Assembly (NCBI GenBank): GCA_964016985.1
Contig: OZ024821.1
Span: forward strand, 124,432,035 to 124,496,034
Source: Anodontia alba
Taxonomy: Eukaryota; Mollusca; Bivalvia; Lucinida; Lucinidae
Length of the DNA stretch: 64,000 nucleotides
Direction of reading: 5' to 3'
Both the position numbers and the translations under genes were made by a program. Every line of letters begins with the position of its first letter. The first letter of the stretch is position 1. Positions 34,237 through 44,938 of the stretch are shown here, one piece after another. A model generated the notes under the pieces. The model made no database searches. It saw only the letters and a list, made by a program, of their open reading frames with translations, and was not told the origin of the DNA.

Positions 34237-34424
34237 CACCGTAGATGTTACTCTAATTAGTAACTTGATACCCGATCGAGCATCATTTGATCATTTTATG
34301 TAGAACTCTTAGAAAACAAAAACAAACAAAACAATGCATCGCAGTTTTTAACCAATCCCCACCACATTTGGAGAGTTTAACTCATGTAAGCCTTGCGTCC
34401 CATAAAAGGGACAGAGGCAAACAA

Positions 34425-34490
34425 TATAGACCCAGATCAGACGCCGCAGAACGCGGCGTCTGATCAGGGTCTACACTGTTTGCATTAAAT
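34425..34490. repeat. Palindrome GATCAGACGCCGC / GCGGCGTCTGATC
   Basis: A near-perfect palindrome with AGACC / GGTCT flanks; similar copies at 42770 and, in part, 5945. Confidence 0.65.
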
Positions 34491-35049
34491 AAAGGACTTT
34501 CTACAAAACATAGTATTAATGAAATGTAACCAGCCACCCTGTATGTTAGAAATGGTCCGGTCAAAAGAGTCACAGTGGAAAAATCCATTCGGCTTAAATG
34601 GGTTAAAGATGAATAAATAATCTACCTTTTGACAGTTCAGAAATTTGCCTAGAAAAAAGTTATGAAGTTTTAAATTCAATAATAGTTTTGCACCTCTGTA
34701 TGTCCCGTTCTGGAACACATGACATCTGTGATGCCCGTTTGGGAAACAGTATTTCCCGTTTGGAAATATCTGATTTTTAACCTGATTTTTGAATAAAAAC
34801 AAAAATACAGTTGCATACAGTTATTAAGGTATTACATAAATGATGAGCTCAAATGATAAGTTCATGGGGACGAAAGCATGTTTTAAACATTTTAGAAGGA
34901 AAAGTGTCTATTTTTTAATGTTAATGATCGTATAAGGTAACTTGACTGGTCAACATTACAGTGATCATTTTACGTCCAGTGGTTGTTCCATTTGCTCAGC
35001 GTATTGGTGGAAACTTCCTGTTTTCATCGACTATCTGAGACAACAAGGT

Positions 35050-35310
35050 GTAAACTACTGTGGCCAGCCATATCGCCCGATACGTATATCGCCTATTTAG
35101 CAAATTTTAGATGCTTAGATCGCCGGGTGCACAACATACCCCAGCGTTGCAACAATTTGCGCAGGCTTGACCGGGCATTAGAAACGGAAATGCGACGGAT
35201 GCTAAGGAAGGCAATCTGTTGCACAATCTCTAGCATGTCTAGAAGGTGTCGTGCATGCATCAGTGCTCGCGGGGCATGGACCAGATTCTGTATATTAAAT
35301 GGCAACTGGT
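35050..35310 (+). pseudogene. Tc1-like transposase C-terminal fragment
   Basis: LWPAISPD, then LDRRVHNIPQRCNNLRRLDRALE and ISSMSRRCRACISARG match the C-terminal end of Tc1-like transposases, where the usual order is WPA.SPDLNPIEHLWD, LDRRV and RRC.ACI.A.GGHT. The NPIEH segment that carries the last catalytic Glu is scrambled (TYIAYL), so the copy is dead. No upstream catalytic Asp motifs were found. Confidence 0.65.
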
Positions 35311-36700
35311 TGAAAATGTATGCACTTTGGAGTTCGGTCAATTGATTTCAACAAGTTATGCACATTTTTTTTAAAGAATATAGGTTTGTATTTTCTCTGA
35401 GAATTCAGTAATGCTATTAGCAGAAACAATTTCCTTTAGAAAATATATAGTTTGCTGAGATAGTTGGTATAGCCCATGATATATTTGACATATACTCACA
35501 TGTGCATATCGGAAGTTTTTGATGATAAATGATACATATAGTTTTATATGGGTACTCGTTTTCTGTTGCGGCAAAGCTTTCACTTTGTTTTGGCATCCAG
35601 TGGGAGGCTAAGGCTTAAGAATGTTTGTGTAAGCTGTAACCGAAAGAGTGTTTTTTTTGTTGTTGCCGTTATTGTCGTTTTTCGTTTTTCTTTCTTTTTT
35701 TTTTTGTTTCAAAATACCTGGGTACAAAATATCTGATCAGTTCAGGAAAGAAATTATATGTCCTCCTTAGTACATTACTCTCTTGAAGAGACATATTTTA
35801 TACTGCGTTCTTGATTTTTTGTAAGGTATTAGTCAAATTAATTATCATGAATAAAAATGTAAAAGATTGCCTTAGGAAACAAAAAGAAAAAAAACAAAAA
35901 AACTGAACCTAGTAGAATAGAATTGAAAAGGCTGCCTGTTACAACATATTTTGCTTCCGTTTCAGGAAATACAGAAGAAATATCAAAATATTTCCAGTGT
36001 TCCCAAACGGGATGTCCTATTTCTCAATCGGACATCACAAATGTCATGTATTCCCGAAGAGGATACACAGAAGTGCTATATATACAGTTTCTTTTTACTA
36101 AGCACTTTAAAGCGGTCAGATGCTAGATAATTTGTTTACCTTTTTGCTTTTCAAAGTTGGAGGAAATTCTCATATGCAACACATGAATCTTGTTTGTAGC
36201 CTGATCGGGAAACAATTTACATGTTTTCCCGAAGGGGATGCACAGAAGTGCAATAATATATAGTAATGTTTACTAGGCACTTAAAAATGATTTTGAATTG
36301 TCAAACGTTAGATATATTTGTTTATCTTTGTGGAGGAAATTCTTATAAACTCTGATACTTTTTTGTTCGTTTTCTGAGAGTACTAAAAAATTATCAAATG
36401 ATGCTCGATCGGGTATCAAGTTACTGATTATAGTAACATCTACCATGCAAACTACAAAGGCCACCAAACGTTATTCATGCCTGAATTTTCTAAGGTTTTA
36501 AAACCAACGAAAGGGATAAATGTTTTGCTGATAGGTAGTTATGATAAAATGTTTTGCATTAAATCGTGTGAAAAGTTTGCGAATTTACTTCTGAATAACG
36601 CACCAGGCAAAAACGACTTTGATCAAATTTCCATCAACTTGCAAGGTCTGTCTAGATCGTTCATCTCGGGTACATTATTTACCAAAGTAGCATTTTTCAT

Positions 36701-36990
36701 TCATTGCGAAAACATGCCTATATAATTTTGACCCTCTTAAACCCCACTTTTATATAGTAAAACTGGGGTTTACAGGGGTATACATTATTTTTCTTATTTC
36801 TGCTCAAAACATAGATTGTGGGTACTCGTTAGAACCGCCTCGTCGAGGCGGTTCTAACGGGTATCCACAATCTATTTTTTGAGCAGGAATATGAAAAAAA
36901 AAAAAAAAAAATAGAATTTTTCATCTGAAAACTTTCATTTTTTGGTGGTAAAATTTTCAGTATATTTGAATAGGCTTGTTCTCGTAGTGA
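36701..36990 (+). mobile_element. MITE family A copy beside the exon 4 donor
   Basis: TCATTGCGAAAACATGCCTA to ATAGGCTTGTTCTCGTAGTG, with GTACTCGTTAGAACCGCCTC and its complement in the centre. It ends 28 bases from the splice donor of exon 4. Confidence 0.88.
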
Positions 36991-37017
36991 AAGTAAAACA
37001 AAACCACATGTGCTTAC

Positions 37018-37319
37018 TCAGCTTCCTCTTCATCGTAATGTTGCTGCCAGTAACTCATTCCAATAAGATTATACTTGTCTGGCTCACTACGTACATCTGT
37101 ACCATCCCTCGTCCTATATATGTCCGGGGGTTCGATACAGTCACCACACATGCCATCTGTTGTGTTACCGTCTTCTTTATTGATCATAATTCTAACCCTG
37201 TGTCTTCCATCAAACATGGCCACCATACCACAGTTATTCTCAACAGCCACATACCCTCCAACCAGGGATATGCTGAAGGCATCCGTTGTGTATCCCGCAT
37301 CCACAAACGAATCATTCAC
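37018..37319 (-). CDS. Exon 4: second half of VWD domain 1
   Basis: The exon continues VWD domain 1 in phase 0, starting VNDSFVDAGY. It holds the strand GMVAMFDGRHRVRIMI and the GMCGDC motif at the place where VWF-like domains have CGLCGN. It closes with DGTDVRSEPDKYNLIGMSYW and an acidic linker, ending in phase 2 (302 nt). The acceptor is tgttttag|GTG and the donor CTGA|GTAAGC. The first Cys of the usual CGLC is replaced by Asp, while an extra Cys gives CGDC. A MITE (36701-36990) ends 28 bases beyond the donor. The long open frame on the plus strand across this exon is a shadow. Confidence 0.9.
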
Positions 37320-37344
37320 CTAAAACAAATATGGAAAGACAATG

Positions 37345-37515
37345 CTTTTAAGGGGACTGGTTACACTTGGCAGATTTTGACAAGGGAGACAACTTCTATG
37401 GCTTCCTGTCTGCTCTCCTGCATGTGAATCTCCTTCTGAAAAGGCGTCTACTCTACAAGGATTTGTTTTTCCTTGTAGAATAGACCCTTCTTAGAGGGAA
37501 GGCAAACTATTTTGA
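37345..37515. repeat. Repeat family F copy 1, with CTACAAGGA hairpin
   Basis: CTACTCTACAAGGA and TCCTTGTAGAATAGA form a hairpin; GACAAGGGAGACAACTTC and CTCCTGCA flank it. A second copy is at 45345-45505. Both lie just 5' (gene sense) of an exon acceptor. Confidence 0.5.
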
Positions 37516-37601
37516 CAGAGTGTACGTTTTGGTAGAATTGACGGCTTTATTAAGTTTAATAACAATCTTATTACTACGTTACAAGTCTGTGTTATGTATA
37601 C

Positions 37602-37670
37602 TTCCGTGTTTCTCCATAATATGAAGTGAGGATAGTCTAGTTTCACTTCATATTATAGAGAAACACACAA
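37602..37670. repeat. Hairpin GTGTTTCTCCATAATATGAAG
   Basis: GTTTCTCCATAATATGAAGTG and CACTTCATATTATAGAGAAAC pair over about 20 bases around AGGATAGTCTAGTTT. Confidence 0.6.
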
Positions 37671-38049
37671 GTGTACATGTTAACCGAATTTTCAGAATTT
37701 TTAGTTTTATTTTTTTTTAATTCCGATTATATATTTGTTTTTGTTGATATTTATTTCTGTCAGTCATTATATTGCATAAAAGTGTCTGAATCTTTTAAAT
37801 AACAACAGTTTCGCCATATTTGCCATATTATATTAAGGAAATATTATGACTTACATAATTATAGGTAATAGTTTTCGTATTTGTTGACGAAAACTTAATA
37901 TTGCAGGTACCCTTTTAAAGCGCCTACGGTAGGCGCTTCTAATGTTATGCTAGATATATACACGCTTATCATAAAACTATATAAAAAACAAAAACGAGTA
38001 TACCATAAACATTTAAACCATTTAGACTATGATTGTAACATATTTTTCT

Positions 38050-38625
38050 CCATTGTACGAAAGACCGGTAGTGACATTTCAGCTTCATTAATTCAAGGTT
38101 TCAACATTTGACGAATTCACGATTTTAACTTCACGAATTCACGATTTCAACTTCACGAATTCATGAATTCAACTTTATAAATTCACGAATTCGACTTCAC
38201 AAATTCAAATTCACGAATTCAACTTCACGAATTCACGAATTTAACTTCACGAATTCAATTTCACGAATTCACGAATTCAACTTCCCGAATTCAACAGCTG
38301 AATTCGTGAAGTTGAATTCGTGAAGTTGAGTTCGTGAAGCTGAATTCATGAATTCGTGAAGTTGAATTCGTGAGTTCGAGAAGTTGAATTCATGAAGTGG
38401 AATTCGTGAAGTTGAAATCGTGAAATCATGGAGTTGAAATCGTGAATTCGTGAAGTTGAATTCGTGAATTCGTGAAGTTGAGTTCGTGAATTCGTGAAGT
38501 TGAATTCGTGAAGTTGAAGTCGTGAATTCGTGAAGTTCAATTCAAGAAGTTGAAATCGTGAATTCGTGAAGTTGAAACTTTGAATGAATGTAGTTGAAAT
38601 ATCACTGCCGGTCTTTCGTACCATT
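38050..38625. repeat. Foldback element with an inverted minisatellite
   Basis: Ends GTACGAAAGACCGGTAGTGA and TCACTGCCGGTCTTTCGTAC are inverted repeats. Inside, the left arm repeats TTCACGAATTCAACTTCACG and the right arm its complement, so the whole can fold on itself. Many EcoRI sites (GAATTC). The long minus-strand ORF of EFNFTNS-type repeats is an artefact. Confidence 0.8.
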
Positions 38626-38744
38626 GACCTAACTTTCCTACGTAATTAACAAACAACACATTATTTACAAACAGCAATAAAACTCATTGTAGAAAGAGTT
38701 GCATCTTCGAGCTACAAAGCGTTAACGATTCTGTATGAATGTTT

Positions 38745-39700
38745 TACTATGCAGTTGTTACCTTGGTATGTTTTTACCCAGGTAGAGTGTACACCGAGTA
38801 GTGAGTGGCACAGTGAAGTTGGGTCACACACACGGCTTTGCCGATCCTAAGTTAATGTAGCTGGTAAGCAGTTGTTATCTTGATATGCTGTTGCTCAGGT
38901 AGAGTGTACACCGAGTAGTGGCACAGTGAAGCTAAGCCACACACTAGGCTTTAACGATCCTGCATGAATATTGTTGCTACGCATTCTAACCTTGGTATGC
39001 TGTTGCTCAGGTATAATGTACAACAAGTAGCGACACAGTGAAGCTTATTCACACACAGGGCTTCAGCGATACTGCATGAATGTTGCTGCTATGCAGTTTT
39101 AACCTCGGTATGTTATTACTCTGGTATAGTGTACACAGAGTAGAGACACAGTGAAGATAAGGCAGACACACAGGAATTTAACGACGCTACATAAAGGTGT
39201 TGCTACACAGACGAACCTTGGTATGCTGTCGCTCAGGTATAGTGCTAACCGAATAGTGACATAGTCATCACGAAAACACGCCTATATAATTTTGACCCCC
39301 TTTAATCCCACATTTATATAGTAAAACTGGGGTTTACAGGGGTATACATTATTTTTCTTATTTCTACAAAAACATAGATTATGGGTACTCGTTAGAACCG
39401 CCTCGCCAAGGCGGTTCTAACGAGTACCCACAATCTATGTTTTGAGCAGGAATATGAAAAATATCAGAATTTTTTATCTGAAAATTTTCCTTTTTTTTGG
39501 TTGTAAAATTTTCAATATATTTGAATAGGCATGCTTCCGTAATAGTGAAGCTAAGTCACATACATAGCTTTAACGATCCTGCATGTATGGTGTTGCTATG
39601 CTGTTTTTATCTTGCTATGCTGTTGCTTTGCTATAGTATGCACTGAGCAGTTGCATAGTGAAACCAACAAAGTTTTTATGATCCTGCATGAACGTTAGCG
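38745..39700. repeat. About 110-bp tandem array interrupted by a MITE
   Basis: Units carry ACCTTGGTATGCTGTTGCTC, AGGTATAGTGTACACCGAG, TAGTGACACAGTGAAGCTAAG and TTTAACGATCCTGCATGAA. Four to five units precede and one to two follow the MITE at 39268-39542. Confidence 0.75.
39268..39542 (+). mobile_element. MITE family A copy inside the 110-bp array
   Basis: CATCACGAAAACACGCCTAT to ATAGGCATGCTTCCGTAA; central GTACTCGTTAGAACCGCCTC with its inverted partner. The array unit GACATAGTGAAGC is split around it, with ATAGT on both sides as a possible target duplication. Confidence 0.88.
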
Positions 39701-39787
39701 GAAATATATCATTTTTTATTAATCCTTTGAAACATAATCTAATATCTTTTATATAAACATATAATAAAACAAACTGTCTACTCATAC

Positions 39788-40041
39788 CTTTATTATTTTG
39801 CCTTGGTCAATAATAATTCGGTAAGAATCTATATAGATATAAATTCTTTCTACCATGGAGACTGCTCTGCCTGGTCTACGTCGTCTGAATTTGCCGTCTA
39901 CAGCCATATCACATATAACGTTATCTTCGATATGGGACGCCGCCATCAGGGAGTACGTGCATGGCCCTTGGAAGTGAATCCACTTATCATAGAATGTGAA
40001 AGTATGAGGATCTCCGGAAAATGTGCACAGGCATATTTCTC
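39788..40041 (-). CDS. Exon 3: first half of VWD domain 1
   Basis: The exon begins with the conserved start of a von Willebrand factor D domain: ICLCTFSGDPHTFTF, then WIHFQGPCTYSLMA. The GDPH motif and the GPCTY strand are canonical. It ends at IIIDQGKIIK in phase 0 (254 nt, residues about 108-192). The acceptor is tttgtag|GAG and the donor AAAG|GTATGAG. The arginine-rich stretch KFRRRRPGR in the middle is unusual for a VWD domain. In VWD proteins this domain is extracellular, disulphide-bonded and often involved in polymerisation or calcium binding. Exon 4 completes the domain. Confidence 0.88.
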
Positions 40042-40047
40042 CTACAA

Positions 40048-40096
40048 AAATAAATAAATAAATAAATAAATAAATAAGTAAATAAATAAATAAATA
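40048..40096. repeat. AAAT microsatellite
   Basis: About twelve AAAT repeats, directly upstream (gene sense) of the exon 3 acceptor. Confidence 0.9.
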
Positions 40097-40126
40097 TGTT
40101 AATGTTTAAGCACTTTTGGTAAAAAT

Positions 40127-40292
40127 TTTAGCAGATGGCATTTGAATTTCTTTTTTCTTATTTCTCGGAAAACAGATTTTGACATTTCTTGCAAATTGTC
40201 TTGGAGACAATTTGCATGAAATGTCAAACCTGTTTTGTAGGGAAAAGAAAGAAACAAAAAATATCATCAGCGTATCGTCTGCTGAATTAGCT
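40127..40292. repeat. MITE family D copy
   Basis: TTAGCAGATGGCATTTG to CGTATCGTCTGCTGAATTAG; arms ACATTTCTTGCAAATTGTC / GACAATTTGCATGAAATGTC meet in the centre. Confidence 0.75.
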
Positions 40293-40652
40293 AAGACAAG
40301 TGATAAAGGGAAATGAGTAAACAGCGCAATAAATTAAACGTCTATATTTCTACACGTTATACCCAACGTGAGGAAAGAGCCTTAATTTAGTTTAATGAAG
40401 GTTGTGGACTATTCAGATTTTATTACTTATCCATTCTTAATTAAATGGTCTATACATATTTCTCCAACCAAGATTTACTTGTCAGAACATTTACATTTCC
40501 TTATTCATTCGGAAAAAAATTTGTAGGTGCTCATTAGAAGCGCCACAGTGGGTAACAAGAAAAAAAAAACACGATCTGGACATTCTTCTTAGCTGGAGCT
40601 ATGATGTCCTTGTCCCAAGAAAATAAATTGAAATTTCTTACTTGAGTATAAA

Positions 40653-40914
40653 TTTCAGCAGACGAATTTTGATATATCTTCCTTTTTTAGTTATCCCAGA
40701 AATAGGCTTTGGCATTTATTTACAGTGTCTCCTAAGAAGGCAGTTTTCATGAAATGTCAAAGCCTATTTTTAAAGCTTTGTTCGGTGCAATAAAGCCCAG
40801 AAAATAGGCTTTGAAATTTCATGCAAAGTGTCGCGTAATTGCATGAAATGTCAAAGCCTATTTTCTTGGTAAAAAAAAAAAGAAAATAGCATCAATATGT
40901 CATCTGCTGAATAT
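40653..40914. repeat. MITE family D, double-core copy
   Basis: TTTCAGCAGACGAATTTTG to ATATGTCATCTGCTGAAT contain two foldback cores in a row (CATGAAATGTCAAAGCC at 40749 and 40852), as if one copy inserted into another or the core duplicated. Confidence 0.7.
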
Positions 40915-40929
40915 ACCAAGAGAGTGTTA

Positions 40930-41760
40930 TGGGTTAAACGTAGTTACAGTTTCATTGCGAGCGGCAGTATCATTTCCTGTAAGCCAACATACCTTTGCAA
41001 ATTGTATAGAGAATAACGATACGGATCTGGACTATTGCCAATACTTTTCTTGATTGTTACATGACATCATTGTTTACAACAATAGGCATGCCCAAAGCCA
41101 AAGATGGAAGAGTCCTCTTCAGAAATTCAGTGAACTAGTTTAGTTTATTTAGTTTACTAGACGTACATACATCTAGTTTACGTACATACAATCTTACATC
41201 TATATATACTGAGAGGCCAAAATAAGTTTACTGGTAACTGCATTTTTTATTTGTCATCGGAGTTTTATATATGTACATTAATCGTTGATATTATAGTTAA
41301 GAACAATCATTTACGCATAATTTGCAACCATTTCAAGAAAATCTAACAAAAAGCAAGGGAGTGACATTTACGAAAAGAATAAGAGGTCTAAATCAATATT
41401 TGCTTATGAGTAGCTTCCCTTTGAAAGTCCAACCTACATTTATGCATTTGTATTTCATTAAGTTGATAGAAGGATAAAAATGCTGTAAGGGCATGTTTCA
41501 ACTTGAAATGCATAACAGCGTAAACTGTCAAATTTCTATACCAAGGACATGACGTTTTTGACATTTTCGTTCCTATTCTGACGTAATGCACTGAATTTCT
41601 ATGGGACATTATATGACATTACTCTGTTGAATAAATGGTTTTAGGAGATTTCCGCTTTATATAGTACAAGGAGGCTAAGCTAAGCATCCCTTTTTCGAAA
41701 CATTCAAGTGGAAATGACCAACGCCACTTCATATATAGACTAGTTAAATTCCCAATATAG
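40930..41760. other. Non-coding stretch of intron 2
   Basis: No gene or well-defined repeat is recognised apart from a repeat fragment with GCCAAAGATGGAAGAGTCC at about 41095. Confidence 0.4.
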
Positions 41761-41761
41761 A

Positions 41762-42250
41762 ACCAGACTACTATTGACGTCACACTGTTTTGGTACCCCG
41801 AAAAATAGTCCTATCTAAAAATAGAATGTACGAAGTAGATGTTGTATACAGTGTAAGGTAAAAAAGACTGCATTGATCTATTTATTTCAGGCCTCAGGCC
41901 GGTTTCTGAAGGAGACACATTCCAGATAGTAAACGATTCATAGGGATAAATAGGGAACTATTTGGCTGGGTGGAGTGCTACAACGATCCGGTCGGTCATT
42001 CCAGTTTGTGACCCCGAACAGGAGGAATTTTCGGTATGTCATATGGCGGGCAATGTCATGTGTTTTCGAAGTGATGAAGAGAACATGGAAATCCCAGGAT
42101 CTGTTGCTGACTCAAGGGGCTGTCACATCCCACCGAAACCTGGATCTGATTTAGGTCCATGGAACTGTAGCAGGTGAGACACTTGATTTCTTAGCATTGT
42201 TGTCTATGGAGAAATTAATAGGGGTGTGTAATCCTTATATAAGTCTCATA
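41762..42250 (+). pseudogene. Exon-like repeat unit, copy 1
   Basis: ACCAGACTACTATTGACGTC ... ATTTATTTCAG, then an open stretch whose translation includes VIPVCDPEQEEF, SVADSRGCHIPPKPG and GPWNCSR, then AGCAGGTGAGAC. An acceptor and a donor thus frame a 230-base exon-like block. In-frame stops near the start (ATAGTAAACG, CATAGGGATAAATAG) make it non-functional. I do not recognise the source gene. Copy 2 lies 1.7 kb away and copy 3 at 54025. Confidence 0.5.
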
Positions 42251-42759
42251 GCTGACAAAATATGGCTTTTTGTTGGACAACTAAACGACAGATCCCTTCC
42301 ATATTTGGCAGATTTCTGACTGCATGTCAGATCTAAAGTACAAGGTAAGTTTGATTTTTTTTTCTTGCAACATTGATCGAGAAACTGGCCATTGACCTCA
42401 GCAGGGGTCCACGTTCAGCCAAAGCAATTCGTGTTTTTAAAAGGAGTTACTTCCCTTGCATTGATGTACTGATAAAAAGAAGTATTGATTTATTTGTTAG
42501 TGTCACAAATGAAAACATGCATTTTTAATCATCTCAAGAGACTGTTCGACCTGTTTATATGTTAAAATCATTTCAGCGAGATGATTCTAATGAGTATTTT
42601 GAACATTACAGTTAAGTACAGAAAAAAAAAATATTCTGTTTTTTTTTTCCACCAGAATTACCGTATTTACCCTAAATATTTGAACAAGTAAGTTCTTACC
42701 GTATTTATTCCAAAAATAAATATCCAGCTTACTCTTAGTGTTCGGACTGACTCGCCTGA

Positions 42760-42835
42760 GCAAACAGTTTAGACCCAGATCAGACGCCGCAAAATATGGT
42801 GTCTGATCAGGGTCCACCATGTTTGCCATCAACAT
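42760..42835. repeat. GATCAGACGCCGC palindrome copy
   Basis: ACCCAGATCAGACGCCGC ... GTGTCTGATCAGGGTCC; the right arm has decayed. Confidence 0.5.
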
Positions 42836-43449
42836 CCAGCAATTTGTAGACTAATCAGAAAGTCCCAAAGTGAACGAGTTCAAATTTTAGGATAAATATG
42901 GTAAGGAGATGAGGTGAGTTGAAGTATCCGAATGCTTGGGATAAATACTGTAAGCTATTTGGGTGCCTAGTTTTATGACAGTATGGGACCAGATCAAATG
43001 GCTCCTTTAAGGATGTCGATTGATCAGGGTCTGCATTGTTTGATCAGGCCTGTTCGCCGGTTTGAATACTTGTCTGAGTCTTGGCTGGTTGCACACCACA
43101 TTGTTTTTTGTTGTTTTTCTCTCTCATTATTATGTATAAGTAGAACTCCTATAAGGATGTCGTGTACTCTTGCTGTTGATGTTCATTGTTGCTGTTGTTT
43201 TTGTATATCTTGTTGTTGTTTATGTTATTATTGTTGTTTGGTTTGTATAAAACAACTTAGTTTCTATCCATTTGCAGATACCAAAAAAAAAATGGCAAAT
43301 TTATTGAAAATCCCCATGTTATAAGAGTTGCTTTTCCTTTGACAGGGATGGATGCATCTCTACCAAATTTTGCATTTAACTTCAGATTTTATTCTTTTAA
43401 TCATACAGATAGAGTTTAGTTGGATTACTAACAAAAGCTGTCTATATAG

Positions 43450-43875
43450 GAACCAGACTACTATTGACGTCACACTGTTTTGGTATCCTGAAAAATAGTG
43501 TAAGGTAAAAAAGACTGCATTGATCTATTTATTTCAGGTCACAGAAGGTTCCTGGAGGAGACGAATTCCAGATATTAAAAGATTCTGTAGGGAACTATTT
43601 GGCTAGGTGGAATGCTACAAGTCGGTCGGTCATTCCAGTTTGTGACCCCGAACAGGAGCATTTTTGTGATGTCATATGGCGGGCAATGTCAAGTCTTTTC
43701 GAAGTGATGAAGAGGACATGAAAATCTCAGGATCAGTTGCTGACACAAGGATCTGTCACATCCCACCGAAATTTGGATCTGATTTAGGGCCCATGGAAAT
43801 GTAGCAGGTAAGACACTTTTGATTTCTTAGCATTGTAGTCTATGGAGAAATTGATAGGGGTGTGTAACCTATATT
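43450..43875 (+). pseudogene. Exon-like repeat unit, copy 2
   Basis: It shares the 5' flank with copy 1 (ACCAGACTACTATTGACGTC) and TTTATTTCAG, then VPGGDEFQILKDSVGNYLAR and VIPVCDPEQEHFCD read openly before frameshifts. It ends TGTAGCAGGTAAGACAC, a good donor. The flanks after the donor (GATTTCTTAGCATTGTAGTC) also match copy 1, so the duplicated unit includes intron sequence. Confidence 0.5.
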
Positions 43876-44590
43876 TTTCATTCAAAGGGAGGTAATTTGA
43901 GATGGGAAGAAATTCAAATCCAGCTTGACGTCATTTGATGGGAATTTTGAATTAAATAATGTTATGGTTTTACTCACAGACATTTGTGCAAGACATTTAT
44001 GAAAAGTAAATGACATTTGTTTTATACAAAGCGAGTTATGACTGGAAATTCTGTGTTTAATTACGGGCTCATAACTCCATAATGTATGACTGCGACAGAA
44101 TTACCTTTGTGATTTTCAAAGACGGACGTTTAACAAAAATGACCATGTAAACATTTTAAAGAAAAAATACAACACGAGCCGGTACTCACAACTCGAAACT
44201 GAATACTTTTTGTTGCCTTTGAGTAGGGTATTGAATTATAAGAGATAATCAAAGTGTAACCTACATTCAAAATCAACACATACAAAATCAATACAAAAAA
44301 TCTGCTTGTAAATTATACAAGAATATCCTGTGAAAAGCACACACATGTACTAACATCCAATTAGGCCGCACCATGCAAAACCTATCTTCAGGCATGTGCG
44401 GACAAAGAAGGTCCATATCAGCCTTCACATGCACAGTCTGACCAGGGTCTCCACTGTCCTTTAACAGTCATTGGAAACTACAGAATGCATGAATGGAGAG
44501 AAAAGGCCCGGATTATACTTCGCGCATATTGCAAATGTTCGAGGGCACCTTTTCCATTGAGACGGTCGAATTAAAAACAAGAAAATTATT
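43876..44590. other. Non-coding stretch of intron 2
   Basis: No gene is recognised. A repeat fragment with CACAGTCTGACCAGGGTCTCC lies at about 44430. Confidence 0.4.
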
Positions 44591-44591
44591 A

Positions 44592-44909
44592 CAGTCGACT
44601 CTCGTGATCTCGAATTCATAGGGACTCTCTGAAATACTTTGAGATATCCTCCCCTCGACATATCAGATTTGCAGAAATGAGGAAAAAATAATTATAACAA
44701 CCACATTTAACAAATATATATGTAATTGGACTCTTGAAGTTAGAGATGTATTAAAAATATTATGAAGAAGAGGAGAAATTGCTCCTTAGGAGCCATTTCT
44801 CCTCTTTTCCACAATATGTTGTTTTACCTGTTGTTAGATTTTCATGTTTAGGCAAGGACCAGATGTTCGCTTTGAGATAAACGGTTATTCGAGATAAGCG
44901 AGTCAACTG
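44592..44909 (-). mobile_element. MITE family C (pogo-like ends), copy 3, beside the exon 2 donor
   Basis: TA then CAGTCGACTCTCGTGATCTCG at the left and CGAGATAAGCGAGTCAACTG then TA at the right. The target TA duplication and CAGT ends fit the pogo/Tigger branch of Tc1/mariner, as inference. It ends about 29 bases from the exon 2 donor. Confidence 0.8.
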
Positions 44910-44938
44910 TATATATAGGAGTTAATCATTGAACTTAC

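Larger units (their letters stand above)
33870..36495. mobile_element. DNA transposon with very long inverted repeats
   Basis: GTAGATGTTACT ... AGTAACTTGATACCCGATCG ... AGCATCATTTGAT (34241-34300) is inverted at 36385-36447. The match continues outward past an inserted SINE (GCATTAATAG, CCTTTGTGTTTTGCA at 33885-33928 versus the complement of 36450-36480). It resumes inside at 34690-34790 (CATGACATCTGTGATG) versus 35950-36075. The arms are therefore several hundred bases. The only coding trace inside is a Tc1-like fragment at 35050-35310, which may be nested or original. Confidence 0.65.

Noticed and set aside
34983..35345. 120-residue frame considered as a host gene
   Set aside because: The RRCRACISARG ending and ISPD motif place it as a dead Tc1-like transposase fragment.
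36942..37427. 161-residue open frame on the plus strand over exon 4
   Set aside because: It mirrors the VWD exon on the minus strand, which has domain motifs, good splice sites and matching phases; the plus frame has none.
38346..38624. 92-residue open frame rich in EFNFTNS repeats
   Set aside because: Product of the GAATTC foldback minisatellite; no start context, splice signal or domain.
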